Source: Nanobdellota archaeon
GTDB lineage: Archaea; Nanobdellota; Nanobdellia; Woesearchaeales; GCA-2686295
Direction of reading: 5' to 3'
Assembly: GCA_018817005.1 (NCBI GenBank)
Contig: JAHIUF010000010.1
Coordinates: 1 to 38,013, forward strand
Length of the DNA stretch: 38,013 nt
How positions within the stretch are numbered: position 1 is the first letter of the stretch; the number at the start of each line of letters is the position of its first letter. Shown one piece after another: positions 35,380-38,013 of this stretch. The translations under genes were made by a program, and so were the position numbers. The notes beneath the pieces were generated by a model. That model was not told the origin of the DNA and did no database searches. It saw nothing but the letters and a program-made list of their open reading frames with translations.

Positions 35380-38013
35380 TTACGTTCTAGCGGTTGAATC
35401 TTTTAATCCTATACGCCCAATCTCATCAATCAAAGCTAAATCTTGTTGTTCTAAAAAGTTGTCAATTTCAGGATTTTTTATTGTATTCAAATCATACATT
35501 ATTGTTTTTAAAACAGAAGACTTCTCATTCGTATCCAAAGTTTTGTATAATTCTTTGAATGTATCGTGATCATTTTTTGAGGGCTGATCTGTTGTGTATA
35601 GGGTAAACAATTTTTGAACATACTGCTCCCTCAAAGATTTAAGAAGCGAAACTTGTTTATTTTCCACATACTCGCTTACAGAAGTTTTATTTGCAAAAGG
35701 TAAATTTTTCTTCATTCTTGAAATACTTGCCTCTGAAAGATAATTAAAACCGAAAGTTCCTCTGCTTGGTTTGTCTCCTGAAGAAACAGAATAATTATTT
35801 CCATCATTTAATGCCTTGTCTAACTCTTCTTTTGTGTGAATTTCAATAAATTCTGAGTACGCGGGTTGATAATTACCCCACCTGATAAGATTGTTGTTAG
35901 TTGCATCTAAAAGGCTTACAAGCAAGGAATCTTTTAGAAAATCCATTTTTATATCATCTTTTTTCTTTAAAATATCAACCCATTTTTCAACAAGAGGATT
36001 ATATTCGTTAATCCCAAAACGAACGCCATCAGAGTATGTTTGAGAATCATCAAATGATAATACATCATAAACAGTATTATTTGTTCCTTGCAGCAGTAAT
36101 AATGTCTTGTTTCTAAAAAGTTTTTTGGCATTCTTTGACAAAGGTATATAATTGAAATAAACTTTCTCAATTTTTGAAGTTATTCCTAACTCTGAAAATA
36201 ACTCTTTATTTTCATCAAAAACAGTTGTTATTAGTTTGTCCAACCCAAGATGCGCATCAATTAATGCTTGTTCTTTATTTTTTTTTCTATCTTGGCGCTT
36301 AAGAAATAATTTTGCCACAGGCATTGCTATTTTTTGCGTCACATCACCTATTTTTGTTACAAGCTTTGTGTTTCCAAGAGCTGAAAAACCAGCTACTGCC
36401 GGTAAAAATGGGATGATTGCAAGTCCTATTACACCCATCAAAGTATATTTACATGAATTAACGGTAATTAACCATCCATTCAGAAGAAGATCTCCATAAT
36501 TTCTAACTGACCAGTTCAAGCTTTTTTTTGTTTGTTCTGCAGTAAAAGAAGCAGCATCATAACCTTTTTTCAAACTCCAAAAAGCTGGTTTCTTTACGCC
36601 GTATTCAAAGGACAACTTTGATAATAAGAGGGCTCCCAGTGATAATGTCTTAAATCCTTTGAGAATATAATCACTGAGAGTTCTCGAATTATTGGTGGTG
36701 AGTAGGTTGTTTTTTTGTTTTTTGAAATCCTCAGATAAGTTTTTTATGTGTGTTTGAGAATCAGTTCCTCTTATTTTAAAAAAGAAATTGTTAAGAGATG
36801 TTATTCCAAAACCCATCGTAAAATGAGGTGCCAGTTCTTTAATATTAAAATCATTACATGAAGATGATGCTCCGGGACGCTTATTTTCATCAATCATAAT
36901 ACGATCAATATTTATTCCTTTGGCCAGTTTTGTCAAGATTTTTTTATCATATTTTTTATAATAAGTATTTATAACCATGTTTGAATCATTATTTGATCTG
37001 AACAGATCCGAAAAATAGACTACACCCTTTGTTTTAAAAGCATCCATTATGTCTTTTATGCTTACTAATTCATTTTTACAAGTTTCAAATAATGGCTTAT
37101 CATAAAAAACCCTGATTATGTTGTAATCTTCAAGTTTATTTTTATCATAACAAGTACTGTTTGAAAGATGGTCTAATTCAATAAGAACATTTCTTTTTAT
37201 CAAATCCAAACCTGTTTGAGCGCCATACTTTCTTAAATCCTTTTTTGCCAGAATATTATAATAATCCAATAAAAGATTTGTTTTGGTTTCATCCATCTTA
37301 TTCCTTAAAAGAATATATTCACCAGTCGATATGTTCAAATTGTTCCTTGATAAAGTCAGTTCAAAGTCAGAGTTATTAATTATAAATTTAAACATAGAAT
37401 GATTTAAAAAGAATTCTACTGGTTCTCCATAAAAAACACCATTTTTATAGAAACACAATTTATTGGAATCAGTAGTGTTAAGACCTGCAATTATTTTGCC
37501 GTTCTTGTAAGGGATTGTTGTTTTTGTTAAACATTTTCCTAAGTCAAAATCAGCATTTATCTTGACACCATTCACCTTTAAAGGTGTGGAGATATGACTG
37601 CAAGTATCATGAAGTTTTTTTGCTTCAGGACTCAATGACATATTTTTTAAAGATTTAAGGGTTTGTTTGATGAATTTAAAGTTTTTTTTGACTGTTATTT
37701 TTGTTCCTTTGTTTATCGTTACTTTTCCAGTATCGTTAATTGTGTAATCAGGTAGAAGCTCAAAAAAAGTTTTTTCACCATTCTTAACACTCTCAACAAC
37801 AACACTAGAAGCGCCAGTTTCCAAAGCAGAAACAACACCAACAGTAAAACCCATATAATCCTTAAGAGCATTATCAGACATGAACAACTGAGACATAAGA
37901 GTGCTAATCTCGCTAGTAGAATAACCATCACCATCATCAGAAATTTCAAACTTCCAAGGAAAAGCCTTAACATCAATACGAGAAGGATTCTTCAAAAGAC
38001 CAACAGAAACAAA
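35380..38013 (-). CDS. Large GHKL (Hsp90-like) ATPase-domain membrane protein, partial
   Basis: The frame is open to the window edge; the tracked start at 37995 is a TTG inside it (sequence before it reads FVSVGL). Near the N-terminus are 'FEISDDGDGYS' (the DxGxG ATP-binding box) and 'YMGFTVGVVSALETGASSVVVES' (the lid/G2 region), as in Hsp90-like and histidine kinase-type ATPases. The N-box helix is outside the window. A middle region of about 300 residues is unknown. A hydrophobic segment follows at about residues 515-550 ('TLMGVIGLAIIPFLPAVAGFSALG'), and then a soluble C-terminal part. An ATPase domain fused to a membrane region and unknown modules is unusual. No kinase phosphoacceptor motif is visible. 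Confidence 0.65.
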   Translation of the reverse strand, partial: FVSVGLLKNPSRIDVKAFPWKFEISDDGDGYSTSEISTLMSQLFMSDNALKDYMGFTVGVVSALETGASSVVVESVKNGEKTFFELLPDYTINDTGKVTINKGTKITVKKNFKFIKQTLKSLKNMSLSPEAKKLHDTCSHISTPLKVNGVKINADFDLGKCLTKTTIPYKNGKIIAGLNTTDSNKLCFYKNGVFYGEPVEFFLNHSMFKFIINNSDFELTLSRNNLNISTGEYILLRNKMDETKTNLLLDYYNILAKKDLRKYGAQTGLDLIKRNVLIELDHLSNSTCYDKNKLEDYNIIRVFYDKPLFETCKNELVSIKDIMDAFKTKGVVYFSDLFRSNNDSNMVINTYYKKYDKKILTKLAKGINIDRIMIDENKRPGASSSCNDFNIKELAPHFTMGFGITSLNNFFFKIRGTDSQTHIKNLSEDFKKQKNNLLTTNNSRTLSDYILKGFKTLSLGALLLSKLSFEYGVKKPAFWSLKKGYDAASFTAEQTKKSLNWSVRNYGDLLLNGWLITVNSCKYTLMGVIGLAIIPFLPAVAGFSALGNTKLVTKIGDVTQKIAMPVAKLFLKRQDRKKNKEQALIDAHLGLDKLITTVFDENKELFSELGITSKIEKVYFNYIPLSKNAKKLFRNKTLLLLQGTNNTVYDVLSFDDSQTYSDGVRFGINEYNPLVEKWVDILKKKDDIKMDFLKDSLLVSLLDATNNNLIRWGNYQPAYSEFIEIHTKEELDKALNDGNNYSVSSGDKPSRGTFGFNYLSEASISRMKKNLPFANKTSVSEYVENKQVSLLKSLREQYVQKLFTLYTTDQPSKNDHDTFKELYKTLDTNEKSSVLKTIMYDLNTIKNPEIDNFLEQQDLALIDEIGRIGLKDSTART

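Overview
The window looks like AT-rich archaeal chromosome, most probably from a small-genome DPANN-type archaeon of the Woesearchaeota/Pacearchaeota kind (inference). Archaeal markers are an L7Ae-S28e-L24e-NDK ribosomal cluster followed by aEF-2, aEF-1alpha and uS10, plus NOG1, an archaeal HemK-like methyltransferase, a RibL-like FAD synthase, a bifunctional PGI/PMI and a prepilin peptidase. Promoters are TATA/BRE type with the TATA centre 26-30 nt before many start codons (mostly leaderless genes). Where a ribosome binding site exists it is GGTGA-like. Both tRNA genes appear to carry introns.

Layout. 1-1.2 kb: an MNT-HEPN toxin-antitoxin-like pair with its own palindromic operator. 1.3-3.6 kb: a secreted PKD protein and a HEPN-like remnant. 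3.6-8.3 kb: an unknown protein, then small metabolic and translation-related genes (cupin, RibL-like, small membrane protein, COG2112-like kinase, HemK-like methyltransferase, PGI/PMI). 8.3-12.9 kb: an unknown membrane protein, two tandem HIT-fold proteins that have lost the catalytic histidine, a membrane HELGH metallopeptidase and a RecB/Cas4-like Fe-S nuclease. 13.0-18.1 kb: an operon of five related unknown proteins, two with long coiled coils. 18.1-22.9 kb: prepilin peptidase, a degenerate cis-prenyltransferase-like protein, and an operon of small membrane paralogs. 23.0-28.4 kb: the translation cluster. 28.4-31.5 kb: two paralogous coiled-coil proteins. 31.6-33.1 kb: a tRNA-Ser and a tRNA-Met, both next to duplicated tRNA 3' ends that carry the same 50-bp palindromic element. 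33.1-38.0 kb: an intact HIT protein, a HAD protein, NOG1 and a large GHKL-ATPase membrane protein that runs off the window.

The translation cluster and single enzymes are ordinary. The accessory genes are not: several unrelated-looking hypothetical genes share an AGTGAT-like hexamer at a fixed distance (about 20 bp) upstream of TATA. The coiled-coil proteins at 13.8, 15.1, 28.5 and 30.0 kb share a split N-terminal domain. The most striking non-coding signals are the T-arm-like, palindrome-interrupted tRNA fragments at 31.7-32.5 kb and a kink-turn-like motif in the leader of the gene for L7Ae, the kink-turn-binding protein.
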